Source of the DNA: Pseudomonas syringae
Lineage (GTDB): Bacteria > Pseudomonadota > Gammaproteobacteria > Pseudomonadales > Pseudomonadaceae
Assembly: GCF_023278085.1 (NCBI RefSeq)
Contig: NZ_CP066265.1
Coordinates: 5,359,501-5,423,500 of the forward strand
DNA: 64,000 nucleotides
Reading direction: 5' to 3'
In this document: in pieces, positions 17,844 to 27,110 of the stretch
Layout: the number at the start of each line of letters is the position of its first letter
Position numbering within the stretch: position 1 is the first letter of the stretch
Made by a program: the position numbers and the translations under genes
Notes under the pieces: model-generated
Databases searched by the model: none
What the model saw: only the letters and a program-made list of their open reading frames with translations
Told to the model about the DNA's origin: nothing

Positions 17844-19790
17844 TTACTGAACGGCTTTACGCGGCGCCGTTGGGTCTGCCGGTGGGGTGAAAGAACGCAG
17901 GTCGATGGTCGGCGCGTTATCGCCGCCCAGACGATGATCGAGTATCAACAGCTTGGCATTACCCAGCCCCTCGGTAAGCTGGGCCAGGTATTGCTCCAGC
18001 AGGAAGGCCTGCCCGGCCTTGGCGTAGGCCTGCCGCTCGGCGCTGAAACGCAGGTCAGCGCCCTGCGCGGTGGCCATGACTTCACGCGCACCGGCAGTGG
18101 CCTGGTCGCGGGCAACGCTGGCATTGAGCTGAGCCTGGTTGGCCTTGTCACTGGCGGCGCCGCGCTCACGGGCGATCAGCGCCTGCGCACCAATCTGCGC
18201 AGCCTGCACCGCGTGGTAGGCATTGGCCGCCCCGGCGGGCGGATGAATCGCTTCGACCACGGTGGCCAGCAATTCTACGCCGCTGTCCAGGCGCTTCAGG
18301 TCAGCCTGCACCGCCTTGCCAATGTCATCGGCAAGGCCACTGCGCTGCTCGCCGAGCAGCTCGTCCAGCGTGCGCGAGGCAAAATCGTGCACCAGCACGC
18401 GGCTGGCGGTGCTGCGGATCAGCGCCGGGATATCTGCGCTGTGGTACGTCGAGGCCATCGCCGCCGCGTCCGTCAGGCCGATGCGATAGACGAACCGCAC
18501 GTCCATGTTGACGATCTGAAAGCTCTGCTTGTCGCCCGCACTGCTGGCAATCACCTGGGACTTTTCGTTGATGTGGCTGGCATCCCACAGCCGGTTGGCG
18601 CTGAGTGGTGGTGGTCCTTCAGCCGGGTCGAGGCTCTGTTCGGTGGCATCGGCCGCAGAAACACTGGTCGCCAGCTCATGAATCACACCGTTCTCCACCG
18701 CCAGCACCCGCCCGAACGGCCAGGGCAGGCCCGCATGCAGGCCGGGCCCGAACACCTCGACCGGCTTGCCGAAGCGCTCGTAGATACCGCGCCCTTGCAT
18801 CGGTATTTCATGCACGCCGCTCAGCGCCCACCCCAATGCAGCGACGACGGCCAGCACCGGCAGAAAGGCGCGGCGCATATAGGTGAACGCCCAGATCTGG
18901 CGCAGATCGATGCCAAAACGGTTGTGCAGTTCGTGCTGCAAGGCGAGCAGCGGACGCGGTGGCCAGCGCAGCAGGTCAGCGATGAAACTGCTGGCCAGCA
19001 GGCGCGGCTCGACACGAGGATTGCGCGGGCTGAAGACTGACAGGCCAGCGCGCAACAGAAACTCAAGGGCGACACACAGTGGCAGCAGGCCGATCAGCAC
19101 GGCCACTCGCACAGGCCAGACTCGGTCTGCGCTGGAGAAAAACAGACACAGCGCGCCGATCAGCATGACGCTGATCGTCATGCGCACCAGTTGCGCCAGC
19201 GGTCCGGCTTCCGGTGACTGGCCGGCAGGCTCGCCGCTCAATTGCCGCTCGATAACCAGCAGGCCGAACGCCAACAGCAACATCACGCTCCCGGCCAGGT
19301 TACTCAGCGCTGAAAGCTCCGTGCCGGGCAACGCCAGGTTCCAGAAAGAACGGATCACTATCAACGCCAGCACGGCCCACGCCGCCAGCCACAGGGTCGA
19401 ACTGCCGATATGCCTGATCAGTGCTTCGCCGGAATGGCTCAGGCGGGTGAGCAGGCGCTCGTACCAGCCGCTTTCATCACCCGCCTGTGCGGTTTCGACC
19501 GGCTGGCCTGTCTCTGGCGAACCCAGCGCACGGGCCCGCCACCTCGCCACATGCCGCGCAGATTGCAGGCCTGCGGTGAGCAAGAACAGGGCCGCTGCGG
19601 CATTGCACAGCACCGCCATCCACAATGAGCCCGGGGAAAACAGATCAATAGACAGCGCCAGCAGCAGCCCAAAGGCGCCTGCCCCACCGGTCAGGTACAT
19701 CAACCGTCCAAGTCGCTTGGCCTGCTGCACCGCCATTTGAAAACGCGGCAGACCATCCAGGCCTGCATGCTCATCCAGATCAACCCGCAT
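17844..19790 (-). CDS. Large polytopic SPFH/HflK-like protein
   Basis: A protein of 648 residues from ATG 19790; a GTG six bases upstream is an alternative. The N-terminal half (to about 320) holds around seven hydrophobic helices, unusual for the SPFH family. After a last helix (VLAVVAALGWALSGV) comes the SPFH domain with QGRGIYERFGKPVEVFGPGLHAG, FQIVNMDVRFVYRIGLTDAA and LIRSTASRVLVHDFASRTLDELL, then an Ala/Gln-rich coiled coil. It is the first gene of the Zur-box-controlled operon with two smaller SPFH proteins and the HmtA-like ATPase, so it probably forms the base of a membrane scaffold around the pump. P. aeruginosa has a similar arrangement beside hmtA. Confidence 0.82.
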   Translation of the reverse strand: MRVDLDEHAGLDGLPRFQMAVQQAKRLGRLMYLTGGAGAFGLLLALSIDLFSPGSLWMAVLCNAAAALFLLTAGLQSARHVARWRARALGSPETGQPVETAQAGDESGWYERLLTRLSHSGEALIRHIGSSTLWLAAWAVLALIVIRSFWNLALPGTELSALSNLAGSVMLLLAFGLLVIERQLSGEPAGQSPEAGPLAQLVRMTISVMLIGALCLFFSSADRVWPVRVAVLIGLLPLCVALEFLLRAGLSVFSPRNPRVEPRLLASSFIADLLRWPPRPLLALQHELHNRFGIDLRQIWAFTYMRRAFLPVLAVVAALGWALSGVHEIPMQGRGIYERFGKPVEVFGPGLHAGLPWPFGRVLAVENGVIHELATSVSAADATEQSLDPAEGPPPLSANRLWDASHINEKSQVIASSAGDKQSFQIVNMDVRFVYRIGLTDAAAMASTYHSADIPALIRSTASRVLVHDFASRTLDELLGEQRSGLADDIGKAVQADLKRLDSGVELLATVVEAIHPPAGAANAYHAVQAAQIGAQALIARERGAASDKANQAQLNASVARDQATAGAREVMATAQGADLRFSAERQAYAKAGQAFLLEQYLAQLTEGLGNAKLLILDHRLGGDNAPTIDLRSFTPPADPTAPRKAVQ

Positions 19791-19862
19791 CAACACCCCG
19801 AAACCGCTGATTATCGCTCTGTACAGAGCCCTGCATTGGCATGTAAATGCCGCTGCATCTTA

Positions 19863-19879
19863 GCGTTACGATATAACAC
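19863..19879. promoter_or_regulatory. Zur-box-like palindrome upstream of the SPFH/hmtA operon
   Basis: GCGTTACGATATAACAC matches the Zur core GTTATANTATAAC with one good half-site (on the minus strand GTGTTATATCGTAACGC). It is 75-87 bases upstream of the first SPFH gene, matching the spacing at zigA and the amidase gene. Confidence 0.65.
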
Positions 19880-19979
19880 GCAGAGTGAAACTTTCGTCAG
19901 GTCTGTTAGCTGAACGAATGCGAGATAGCGTGCAGCGCTCATCGCTATACACAAATGACCGACGCTCGTGCTGTCATGG

Positions 19980-20045
19980 CTCCAGTGTGTGACGCGGAGC
20001 GTCACGAACGGCATGCCAACGCGGAGCATTGGCACGAGCATCACC
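19980..20045 (-). repeat. Extragenic palindromic repeat unit
   Basis: GTGTGACGCGGAGCGTCACG followed by GCATGCCAACGCGGAGCATT and GGCACGAGC is the same unit as at 368-420 in the same orientation, and the reverse complement of the unit at 213-273. Confidence 0.75.
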
Positions 20046-20093
20046 CTCCAGGGAGGCAGGCGCGCTCATGAGGTCAGTCCGTGCGTCAGGAAA

Positions 20094-20234
20094 ATGATTG
20101 CTGAATATTGCCTGGCAAAAAAGTTTTTACCGCTGGCGGAATATATCGAGTTGCTCAGCCCTGCCCGCCCCACTCGTCTGGAGGCCTTGCGCCAAGCGGC
20201 GTTGCGGATAATCGATCAGTCGATAGCGATGTGA
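20094..20234 (+). CDS. Possible small protein (46 residues)
   Basis: An open frame from ATG 20094 encodes MIAEYCLAKKFLPLAEYIEL and then LLSPARPTRLEALRQAALRI, which looks like a stable amphipathic helical protein. The only Shine-Dalgarno-like sequence (AGGAAA) is too close to the start, so translation is uncertain. No family was recognised. It lies about 180 bases before opgD in the same direction. Confidence 0.35.
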   Translation: MIAEYCLAKKFLPLAEYIELLSPARPTRLEALRQAALRIIDQSIAM

Positions 20235-20417
20235 AAACAAGCGTTCTGGCCGTCTCTACGCCGTATTCATTGAACAGGAGCGGTGTTTTTTTTTGGCCGA
20301 TTTCCGAACCGGATCTCGTCTTTGTTATCTGTTGTGGGTAGTTTGCGTTCGGCAAGGAGTCGTTGGCGCGCCATTTTTTGTGCAGGACGCACAGAATTAC
20401 TCAGAGGCTTCACCCTT

Positions 20418-22037
20418 ATGAATCGCAGAAATCTCCTGAAAGCGTCCATGACGTTGGCCGCTTACAGCAGCGTGTCGGCTTCAGGGCTTTTCGCTGCGCG
20501 AGCACTGGCCGCAGCAGCCGATGGCGAGATCGAGCATTTCGATTTTGCAGAGTTGCAAGCCCACGCCAAGAAGCTCGCGAGCAAAGGCTACGTCAGCAAC
20601 AAGCAGGTGCTGCCACCGGTGCTGGCGAACATGACGCCGCTGCAATTCAATGCCATTCGCTATGACCCGGATCATTCGCTGTGGAAAGACGTCAACGGGC
20701 AGTTGGACGTGCATTTCTTCCACGTCGGCATGGGCTTCAAGACGCCGGTGCGGATGTACAGCGTCGACCCTAAGAGCAAGCAGGCGCGGGAAGTGCATTT
20801 CCGCCATGACCTGTTCAATTACGAAAGCAGCGGCATCGACAAGAATCTGGTCAAGGGCGACCTGGGCTTTGCCGGTTTCAAGCTGTTCAAGGCGCCTGAA
20901 ATCGCCATCAACGATGTGGTCTCGTTCCTCGGTGCCAGTTATTTCCGGGCCGTGGACAGCAACAAGCAGTACGGCCTGTCGGCCCGTGGCCTGGCAATCG
21001 ACAGCTACGCCAAGCGTCAGGAAGAATTCCCCGATTTCACCAAGTTCTGGTTCGAAACCCCGGACAAGAACGCCACCCGTTTTGTGGTCTACGCCCTGCT
21101 CGACTCGCCCAGCGCGACCGGCGCCTACCGCTTCGACATTGACTGCCAGGCCGGTCAGGTGGTCATGGAGATCGACGCGCACGTCAATGCGCGTACCGAT
21201 ATCCAGCAACTGGGCATCTCGCCAATGACCAGCATGTTCAGCTGTGGCACTCACGAGCGCCGCATGTGCGACACCATTCACCCACAGATTCACGACTCAG
21301 ATCGCCTGTCGATGTGGCGCGGCAATGGCGAGTGGATTTGTCGTCCGCTGAACAACCCGGTCAAGCCGCAATTCAGTGCGTTCTCCGACAAGGACCCGAA
21401 AGGCTTCGGTCTGGTGCAGAGCGATCACGAGTTCTCCAGCTATCAAGACACGGTTGTCTGGTACAGCCGTCGCCCGAGCCTGTGGGTCGAACCGATCACC
21501 GCATGGGGTGAAGGCGAGGTCAGCCTGCTGGAACTGCCGACCACCGGCGAGACGATGGACAACATCGTGGTGTTCTGGACGCCGAAGACGCCGGTCAAGG
21601 CCGGGGATTCGATGAATTACGGCTACAAGCTGTTCTGGAGCCCGCTGCCACCGGTTAGCACGCCACTGGCACAGGTCCACGCCACGCGCTCGGGCATGGG
21701 CGGTTTTCTCGAAGGCTGGGCGCCGGGCGAGCACTACCCGAAAACCTGGGCACGGCGCTTTGCGGTGGACTTCAATGGCGGCGGTCTGGATCGTCTGCCG
21801 GAAGGCACAGGCATCGAGCCGATCGTTACCGTGACCCACGGCAAAGTGCAGGATTTCAACATCCTCGTGCTGCCGGACATCAAGGGCTACCGCATCACCT
21901 TCGACTGGGTACCGGACAGCGACTCGGTCGAGCCGGTTGAAATGCGCATGTTCATCCGCACCGGCGACCGGACGTTGAGCGAGACCTGGTTGTACCAGTA
22001 CTTCCCACCAGCACCGGACAAGCGCAAATACCCTTGA
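20418..22037 (+). CDS. opgD: Periplasmic glucan biosynthesis protein OpgD (MdoD)
   Basis: A protein of 539 residues starting at [18 protein letters not shown], a Tat signal with twin arginines and an Ala-rich cleavage region near residue 33. The rest matches the OpgG/OpgD fold: an N-terminal beta-sandwich with the [17 protein letters not shown] opening, [18 protein letters not shown], and [11 protein letters not shown] followed by a C-terminal Ig-like domain with the closing strand [12 protein letters not shown]. OpgD/OpgG shape the backbone of osmoregulated periplasmic glucans; recent work assigns glucanase activity to the family. It is a single gene, ending in a bidirectional hairpin. Confidence 0.93.
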   Translation: MNRRNLLKASMTLAAYSSVSASGLFAARALAAAADGEIEHFDFAELQAHAKKLASKGYVSNKQVLPPVLANMTPLQFNAIRYDPDHSLWKDVNGQLDVHFFHVGMGFKTPVRMYSVDPKSKQAREVHFRHDLFNYESSGIDKNLVKGDLGFAGFKLFKAPEIAINDVVSFLGASYFRAVDSNKQYGLSARGLAIDSYAKRQEEFPDFTKFWFETPDKNATRFVVYALLDSPSATGAYRFDIDCQAGQVVMEIDAHVNARTDIQQLGISPMTSMFSCGTHERRMCDTIHPQIHDSDRLSMWRGNGEWICRPLNNPVKPQFSAFSDKDPKGFGLVQSDHEFSSYQDTVVWYSRRPSLWVEPITAWGEGEVSLLELPTTGETMDNIVVFWTPKTPVKAGDSMNYGYKLFWSPLPPVSTPLAQVHATRSGMGGFLEGWAPGEHYPKTWARRFAVDFNGGGLDRLPEGTGIEPIVTVTHGKVQDFNILVLPDIKGYRITFDWVPDSDSVEPVEMRMFIRTGDRTLSETWLYQYFPPAPDKRKYP

Positions 22038-22065
22038 TGGGTTGAGCGTTGATCGGTTGAACCTT

Positions 22066-22091
22066 GAGTGTCATACCCCGGTATGACGCTC
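22066..22091. terminator. Bidirectional hairpin between convergent opgD and the response regulator gene
   Basis: GAGTGTCATACC and GGTATGACGCTC form a 12-bp stem (one mismatch) with a two-base loop between the two stops. No long T run follows. Confidence 0.65.
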
Positions 22092-22092
22092 A

Positions 22093-22728
22093 TCAAAGTT
22101 CTTTGAGCCGCTCGGCGTACTTGACCAGGTCGGCCAGTGAGTCGGCTTCCATCTTGCGCATCACCGAGCCGCGGCGGACTTTGACGGTGATTTCGCTGAC
22201 GTTCAGGCGGGCCGCGATCTGTTTGTTCAGCAGCCCGGTGACCACCAGGTCCATCACCTGTTGCTCACCCTGATTGAGGCTCGCGTAACGGCGCTGCAGT
22301 TCGGCTTCGACAGCGGCGCTCTGGCGCCGACTGCGATCCTGCGCCAGCCCTTGCTGGATGGCGTCCAGCAGGTCCTGTTCACGGAAAGGTTTGGTCAGAA
22401 ACTCCACAGCCCCCGCCTTCATCGCCCGTACCGACATGGGGATGTCACCATGCCCGGTGATGAAGATGACCGGCAGGAAAATCCCCGATCTGGCCATGTG
22501 CTCCTGAAAGTCCAGGCCGCTCATGCCTGGCATGCGGATGTCCAGAATCAGGCAGCCCGGCGCATCGGGGCGAGGCGTTTCCAGAAACTCCCTGGTCGAG
22601 CCAAACAACAGACTGCGCAACCCGACCGACGCCAGCAGATCTTCCAGCGAGGAACGCACCGACAGGTCATCGTCGATAACGTAGACGATCGGCTCCTCAG
22701 GCGGCGTAACGGTGGCGGCTGTATTCAT
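22093..22728 (-). CDS. FixJ/LuxR-type response regulator
   Basis: A protein of 211 residues: a receiver domain (about 14-125) with the acidic pocket D19-D21, phospho-acceptor D63 (LILDIRMPG) and the lysine of FLTKPF, then a LuxR-type helix-turn-helix (about 145-205, NKQIAARLNVSEITVKVRRG). The architecture is that of FixJ/TtrR regulators. It shares one base (TGATG) with the upstream sensor kinase gene, its evident partner. The signal and targets are unknown. Confidence 0.92.
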   Translation of the reverse strand: MNTAATVTPPEEPIVYVIDDDLSVRSSLEDLLASVGLRSLLFGSTREFLETPRPDAPGCLILDIRMPGMSGLDFQEHMARSGIFLPVIFITGHGDIPMSVRAMKAGAVEFLTKPFREQDLLDAIQQGLAQDRSRRQSAAVEAELQRRYASLNQGEQQVMDLVVTGLLNKQIAARLNVSEITVKVRRGSVMRKMEADSLADLVKYAERLKEL

Positions 22729-23795
22729 CAGGTTTCCATCTTTCCGGTAGGCAGGGTGAAATGAAACGTAGCACCGATTGAAGGGTTGGGCGTGACCCAG
22801 ATGCGCCCGCCATGGGCCTCGATGATCGAGCGGCTGATCGCCAGGCCAATCCCCATGCCCTCCTCCTTGGTGGTGTAGAACGCGTCGAACAACCGATGGG
22901 TGTTTTCCGGCTGCACGCCGATGCCCTTGTCGCTTACCGCAAATCCGATATCACCGCCGTCACGCCAGTCCACCCGAATCTCCAGCTGTGCCTGATCCGG
23001 CTCGGCCTTCTTCATCGCGTCCACGCCGTTGAGCATCAGATTCAGCAGCACTTGCTGGATCTGCACGCGATCAGCCAGCAGCGGTGGCAGGCCTTCGGGG
23101 ATATCGACCGTCAGCGCAACGCCCTGCTCCTCTATCTCGCTATGCGCCAACGCCACGATCTCGGCCACGGTGTCGGCGACACTGATCCACTGCTTGTGGG
23201 TAGACGAACGCTTCGCCAGAGCGCGCACTCGCACAATGATATCGCCTGCCCGGTTGGCGTCGCCGATCATGCGTTCGACAGCCTGCCGGGCTTTTTCCAG
23301 ATTGACCGGCTCGGTGGCCAGCCAGCGCTGGCAGGCATTACCGCTGATGACAATGGCCGACAGCGGCTGATTGAGCTCATGGGCAATGGACGCCGTCAGT
23401 TCACCGAGTTGATTCACCCGTGCGATGTGCGCCAGTTGTGAGCGCGCTTCATGCACCGAACGGATGGCCAGCGCCATGCGCAGCGCCAGCCAGGTGGTCA
23501 TGGCAATGGCCGCCAGGCTGATGATGCAGTTGACCAGCCCGGACGCCTCACTGCCTCTGGACGTGGTCATCTCGTAGCTGATAACGGTCAGCACCATGCA
23601 CAGCAGGGCTATCGCGATAACGCCGCCGACCGGCAAAAATCTGACCGCCAGCAACACCACCGCAATCTGAAACACACCGACGGCAATTTCCAGATCGGTC
23701 AGCGTGTCGGCTACCGCAATGACCAGCGCCAGCAGCAGCAAGGCGATCAGCCGCACCGCCAACGCGGCCTTGCCGTAGGATTCAGGTTCACGCAT
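22728..23795 (-). CDS. Membrane sensor histidine kinase
   Basis: A protein of 355 residues from the ATG at 23795 (GGGATG eight to twelve bases upstream); two in-frame ATGs at 23804/23801 are alternatives, and the frame continues upstream into the MITE-like element. Four or so membrane helices (about 15-110) with very short loops suggest the signal is sensed in or at the membrane. The dimerisation domain has the phospho-acceptor H139 in SIAHELNQPL, the FixL/DctB subtype, then an HATPase domain with DKGIGVQPEN and GMGIGLAISRSIIEAHGG. It is co-translated with its FixJ-type regulator. The MITE ends only 34 bases upstream of the start, so the native promoter may have been displaced or replaced. 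Confidence 0.9.
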   Translation of the reverse strand: MREPESYGKAALAVRLIALLLLALVIAVADTLTDLEIAVGVFQIAVVLLAVRFLPVGGVIAIALLCMVLTVISYEMTTSRGSEASGLVNCIISLAAIAMTTWLALRMALAIRSVHEARSQLAHIARVNQLGELTASIAHELNQPLSAIVISGNACQRWLATEPVNLEKARQAVERMIGDANRAGDIIVRVRALAKRSSTHKQWISVADTVAEIVALAHSEIEEQGVALTVDIPEGLPPLLADRVQIQQVLLNLMLNGVDAMKKAEPDQAQLEIRVDWRDGGDIGFAVSDKGIGVQPENTHRLFDAFYTTKEEGMGIGLAISRSIIEAHGGRIWVTPNPSIGATFHFTLPTGKMET

Positions 23796-23829
23796 GGGCA
23801 TCATCCCGTTCGTTGCAAAAGGCCCGTTA

Positions 23830-24000
23830 GGTTCTGTACGAAAAGTCGGCGAGCGAAGGTCAGGCAAGGCAAAAACAGGCGAGGACCGGCCGGGGTCGCG
23901 TTCGACTCTACGTGTTGTAAATGAGCATTCCGATCGGACTCGCGCACGAGCCTGTTTTTAACGCAGCATCACCGAGCGCAGCCACTTTACGTACAGAGCC
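23830..24000. mobile_element. MITE-like element with terminal inverted repeats
   Basis: A 171-base element bounded by 17-base inverted repeats, GGTTCTGTACGAAAAGT on the left and the complement of GGCTCTGTACGTAAAGT on the right (15 of 17 match). It is flanked by TA on both sides, consistent with a TA target duplication. Inner segments also pair imperfectly (AAAAACAGGC near both ends). It is too short to encode a transposase, so it would be moved in trans. The family is unassigned; TA duplication and GG ends would suit an IS5- or IS630-type transposase. It lies between the ABC ATPase stop and the histidine kinase start. Confidence 0.75.
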
Positions 24001-24019
24001 TAAGTATGTCGTACAAACC

Positions 24020-25324
24020 TCAGGAAGGATTGTCCAGGCTGAACTGATCGGCCAGCTCGTCATAGGCAAACAACTCGGCGTAACGCCCCCATTGAGTCAC
24101 CGCGTTCAGGGTCTGCATGGCATCGCTTTCGGACATGAAGTCTTCCAGTTGATCGCGAAAGCGCCGCGCCGGTGCCGTATGCGTGGGACGATCATCCAGC
24201 ACCCGGCGGATATGCGCCACCAGCGGCACAAAGCTCAGCAAATGCTGGGCGAAGAGCTGCTTGCGCTCATCCACATCCGCCAGCGCATAACGCTCCGCAG
24301 CAGGCAGCAAACGTATGTCGCCGCCCTTCAGTTCAGCAAAGCGCAACAGTTGCAGCACCTCGGCAATCGGGAACAGTTCGTCGGCGTTGTAGTGCAGCGC
24401 AGCGGCCAGCTCCGGCAGATCGGCTTTCAGGTTATAGGGCGGCGCGTGAATCGCCTCGATCAGCCCTGCAAGGGCGTTGGTGGAAACCTGTGGCAACACC
24501 ATGCCCAGCCCGGTGCCGGGAAACACACCCTGACGGATCTCGCCCACATCATTGTCCTGAGTCATCAGCACGTAGATTTCTTCTACCAAGGCACGGAAAA
24601 TCGGGTCCTGGCGATTGCGCGGCTGCGGCAGATCGACCTTGATCTCGCTGATCACCCGCCCCGGATTGGAGGAGAACAGCAGGATGCGATCGCACATCAG
24701 CACCGCTTCGGCGATGTTGTGCGTCACCATCAGGATCGATTTGATGGGCATGCGCCCTTCGCTCCACATGTCCAGCAGATCGGTGCGCAGGGTTTCAGCG
24801 GTCAACACATCAAGCGCGGAGAACGGCTCGTCCATCAGCAAGACATCGGGATCGATAACCAGCGCACGCGCCATGCCTACACGTTGGCGCATGCCACCGG
24901 AAAGCTCTTTGGGATAAGCGCTCTCGAAACCGTCCAGACCGATCAGGTCGATAGCCGCCAGCGCACGCTTGCGGCGCACGGCAGCCGGCACGCGCTGCGC
25001 TTCGAGGCCGACTTCAACGTTTTCCAGCACGGTCAGCCAGGGAAACAGAGCGAAGCTCTGGAACACCATGCCCACCGACATCGCCTGCCCTTGCGCAAGG
25101 CGCGGAAAATTCACCTGGCCTTCGGTCGGCACCACCAGCCCCGCGATAGAGCGCAACAGGGTCGACTTGCCCGAGCCGGAACGACCCAGCAGGCCGACGA
25201 TTTCGTTTTCATTGAGTTGCAGTGTCACGTCATCCAGCACCAGGCGCTCTTTGCTGGCCTTGCCGTACACATGTCGAACCTTCTGAACATCTACCAGGCA
25301 CCGCGTTTCGACCGCCATCATCAT
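24020..25324 (-). CDS. ABC transporter ATP-binding protein with AAA-associated domain
   Basis: A protein of 434 residues from ATG 25324 (GGGAGGG upstream). The ABC domain (about 8-250) has Walker A GLLGRSGSGKST, signature LSGGMRQRVGMARAL, and Walker B VLLMDEPFSALD; it belongs to the nitrate/sulfonate/taurine importer subfamily. A C-terminal extension of about 150 residues (from VGEIRQGVFPGTGLGMVLPQ) matches the AAA-associated domain seen in this subfamily, probably a regulatory domain. It pairs with the fused permease gene 31 bases upstream. The substrate is unknown because no binding protein is encoded nearby. Confidence 0.92.
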   Translation of the reverse strand: MMMAVETRCLVDVQKVRHVYGKASKERLVLDDVTLQLNENEIVGLLGRSGSGKSTLLRSIAGLVVPTEGQVNFPRLAQGQAMSVGMVFQSFALFPWLTVLENVEVGLEAQRVPAAVRRKRALAAIDLIGLDGFESAYPKELSGGMRQRVGMARALVIDPDVLLMDEPFSALDVLTAETLRTDLLDMWSEGRMPIKSILMVTHNIAEAVLMCDRILLFSSNPGRVISEIKVDLPQPRNRQDPIFRALVEEIYVLMTQDNDVGEIRQGVFPGTGLGMVLPQVSTNALAGLIEAIHAPPYNLKADLPELAAALHYNADELFPIAEVLQLLRFAELKGGDIRLLPAAERYALADVDERKQLFAQHLLSFVPLVAHIRRVLDDRPTHTAPARRFRDQLEDFMSESDAMQTLNAVTQWGRYAELFAYDELADQFSLDNPS

Positions 25325-25355
25325 GGCGCCCTCCCTTACACAAGATTGCACAAAA

Positions 25356-27110
25356 TCACACAAGGCTCAGACGTCGCTCGGCAAACCCGTACAGCGGGCG
25401 CCACAGCAACCGGTTGAACGCGATCACGAAGACCGACATGACAGCAATGCCCAGCGCGACACGCGGAAAGTCTCCCGCCTGAGTCGCATTGGCGATGTAC
25501 GAACCCAGCCCCGCCGCCTGTACATGCTGGTCGCCCCAGGACACTGCTTCGGCGACGATGCTGGCGTTCCACGAGCCACCGGACGCGGTCAGGGCGCCCG
25601 TCACGTAGTACGGAAACACCCCCGGCAATGCCACCCGACGCCACCACTGCCAGCCGCGCATGTTGAACATGCTGGCCGCTTCGCGCAGGTCGGTCGGCAA
25701 GGCACTGGCCCCGGCGATCACGTTGAACAGGATGTACCACTGCGTGCCCAGCACCATCAGCGGTGACAGCCAGATATCGGGGTTCAGGTGCAGCCCGACG
25801 ATAGCGATCACGGCAAACGGAAACAGCACGTTTGCAGGAAATGCCGCCATGAATTGCGCAATCGGCTGCAACCGCTCGGCCCACACTGGCCGCAAGCCGA
25901 TCCATACCCCGACCGGCACCCAGATCAGGCTGGCAATCACGATCAGGGCGATCACCCGCAACATGGTCGCCAGGCCCAGCCCGAAGGCGGTGATCATGTC
26001 GTTCAGGCCCAGCGATGCCTCGATGAAACGGAACAGGTAAATACTGGCGGTCAAACAGGCAGCCATGACCATCCCCAGCCACAGGTAATCAATCAACCGG
26101 GCGAACCGTGGCGTCGGTTTCACTTTCCAGAACCGGGACACCACGCGCCAGTCGATCAGCATCAGCCCTTTCCACGGCGCAGCCAGAAGTGCGCCGAGCA
26201 TCGGTGCCAGACGCGAGCGACCCAGTACGCTGTACACCCAGGAGCGTGGACGCTTCGCCGAAGCCGTTTGCTCGAAGCGGAATTTGTCCGCCCAGGCGAC
26301 CACTGGCCTGAACAGCAACTGGTCATAGGCGAGAATCACGACCGCCATTGCGCCGACGGCCCAGGCAATCGCCGGAAGGTTTTTCTGTTCGATGGCCAGC
26401 GCCAGCCAGGAACCGATGCCCGGCAGGTTGACCGTGGTATCCCCGACAGAAATCGCTTCACAGGCAACCACAAAAAACCAGCCGCCGGACATCGACATCA
26501 TCATGTTCCACACCAGCCCCGGTATAGCGAACGGCAGCTCCAGACGGGTGAAACGGAGCACCGGCGAGAGCCCGAACTGGCGACTGACTTCACTCAGGTC
26601 AGCCGGCACGGTGCGCAACGACTGATAGAAACTGAACGCGATATTCCAGGCCTGGCTGGTGAAAATCGCAAAGATCGCAGCGCATTCGACGCCCAGTTGC
26701 CGGCCGGGGAAAAGCCCCATGAAAAACGTGACGGTGAAGGTCAGAAACCCCAGTACCGGGACGGATTGAAGAATATCCAGCGCAGGAATAATGATCTGTT
26801 CGGCCTTGCGGCTTTTAGCGGCCAGTGTCGCGACGATGAACGTGAAGACCAGCGAAGCGGCCAACGCGATAAACATGCGCAACGTAGTACGCAGGGCATA
26901 TTCCGGAAGCCGCGCCGGATCGAGTGTCACCGGGCTGGAATCAAGCACGGCGATGGGCTGCAGCATCTGGCCGACGCCATACCACAACAGCGCAAAGAAT
27001 ACGGCCAGCAACACGACACAGATGCCGTCGGCCACATAAGAGTTTCGCGCCCCGGCCCTGACAAAACGCGGCGTTCGCAGGCTTTTACCAAATTCGGATA
27101 TCGAATGCAT
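25356..27110 (-). CDS. Fused double ABC permease (nitrate/sulfonate-type)
   Basis: A protein of 584 residues with two copies of the binding-protein-dependent permease domain (about 75-270 and 370-575), so a single polypeptide could form the entire channel. Each half has the EAA-type loop, visible in the first as LPFAIPGLVWNM and in the second as VALPGVFPYYVTG. The spacer between halves is about 80 residues and charged. It is the first gene of a two-gene operon with the ATPase. Family members import anions such as sulfonates, nitrate or cyanate, but no solute-binding protein is present, so the substrate is open. Confidence 0.92.
   Translation of the reverse strand: MHSISEFGKSLRTPRFVRAGARNSYVADGICVVLLAVFFALLWYGVGQMLQPIAVLDSSPVTLDPARLPEYALRTTLRMFIALAASLVFTFIVATLAAKSRKAEQIIIPALDILQSVPVLGFLTFTVTFFMGLFPGRQLGVECAAIFAIFTSQAWNIAFSFYQSLRTVPADLSEVSRQFGLSPVLRFTRLELPFAIPGLVWNMMMSMSGGWFFVVACEAISVGDTTVNLPGIGSWLALAIEQKNLPAIAWAVGAMAVVILAYDQLLFRPVVAWADKFRFEQTASAKRPRSWVYSVLGRSRLAPMLGALLAAPWKGLMLIDWRVVSRFWKVKPTPRFARLIDYLWLGMVMAACLTASIYLFRFIEASLGLNDMITAFGLGLATMLRVIALIVIASLIWVPVGVWIGLRPVWAERLQPIAQFMAAFPANVLFPFAVIAIVGLHLNPDIWLSPLMVLGTQWYILFNVIAGASALPTDLREAASMFNMRGWQWWRRVALPGVFPYYVTGALTASGGSWNASIVAEAVSWGDQHVQAAGLGSYIANATQAGDFPRVALGIAVMSVFVIAFNRLLWRPLYGFAERRLSLV

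Noticed and set aside
23921..25417. Long open frame of about 498 codons on the plus strand opposite the ABC ATPase gene
   Set aside because: The minus strand encodes a clear ABC ATPase with all motifs; the plus-strand product is His/Arg/Gln-rich and resembles nothing.
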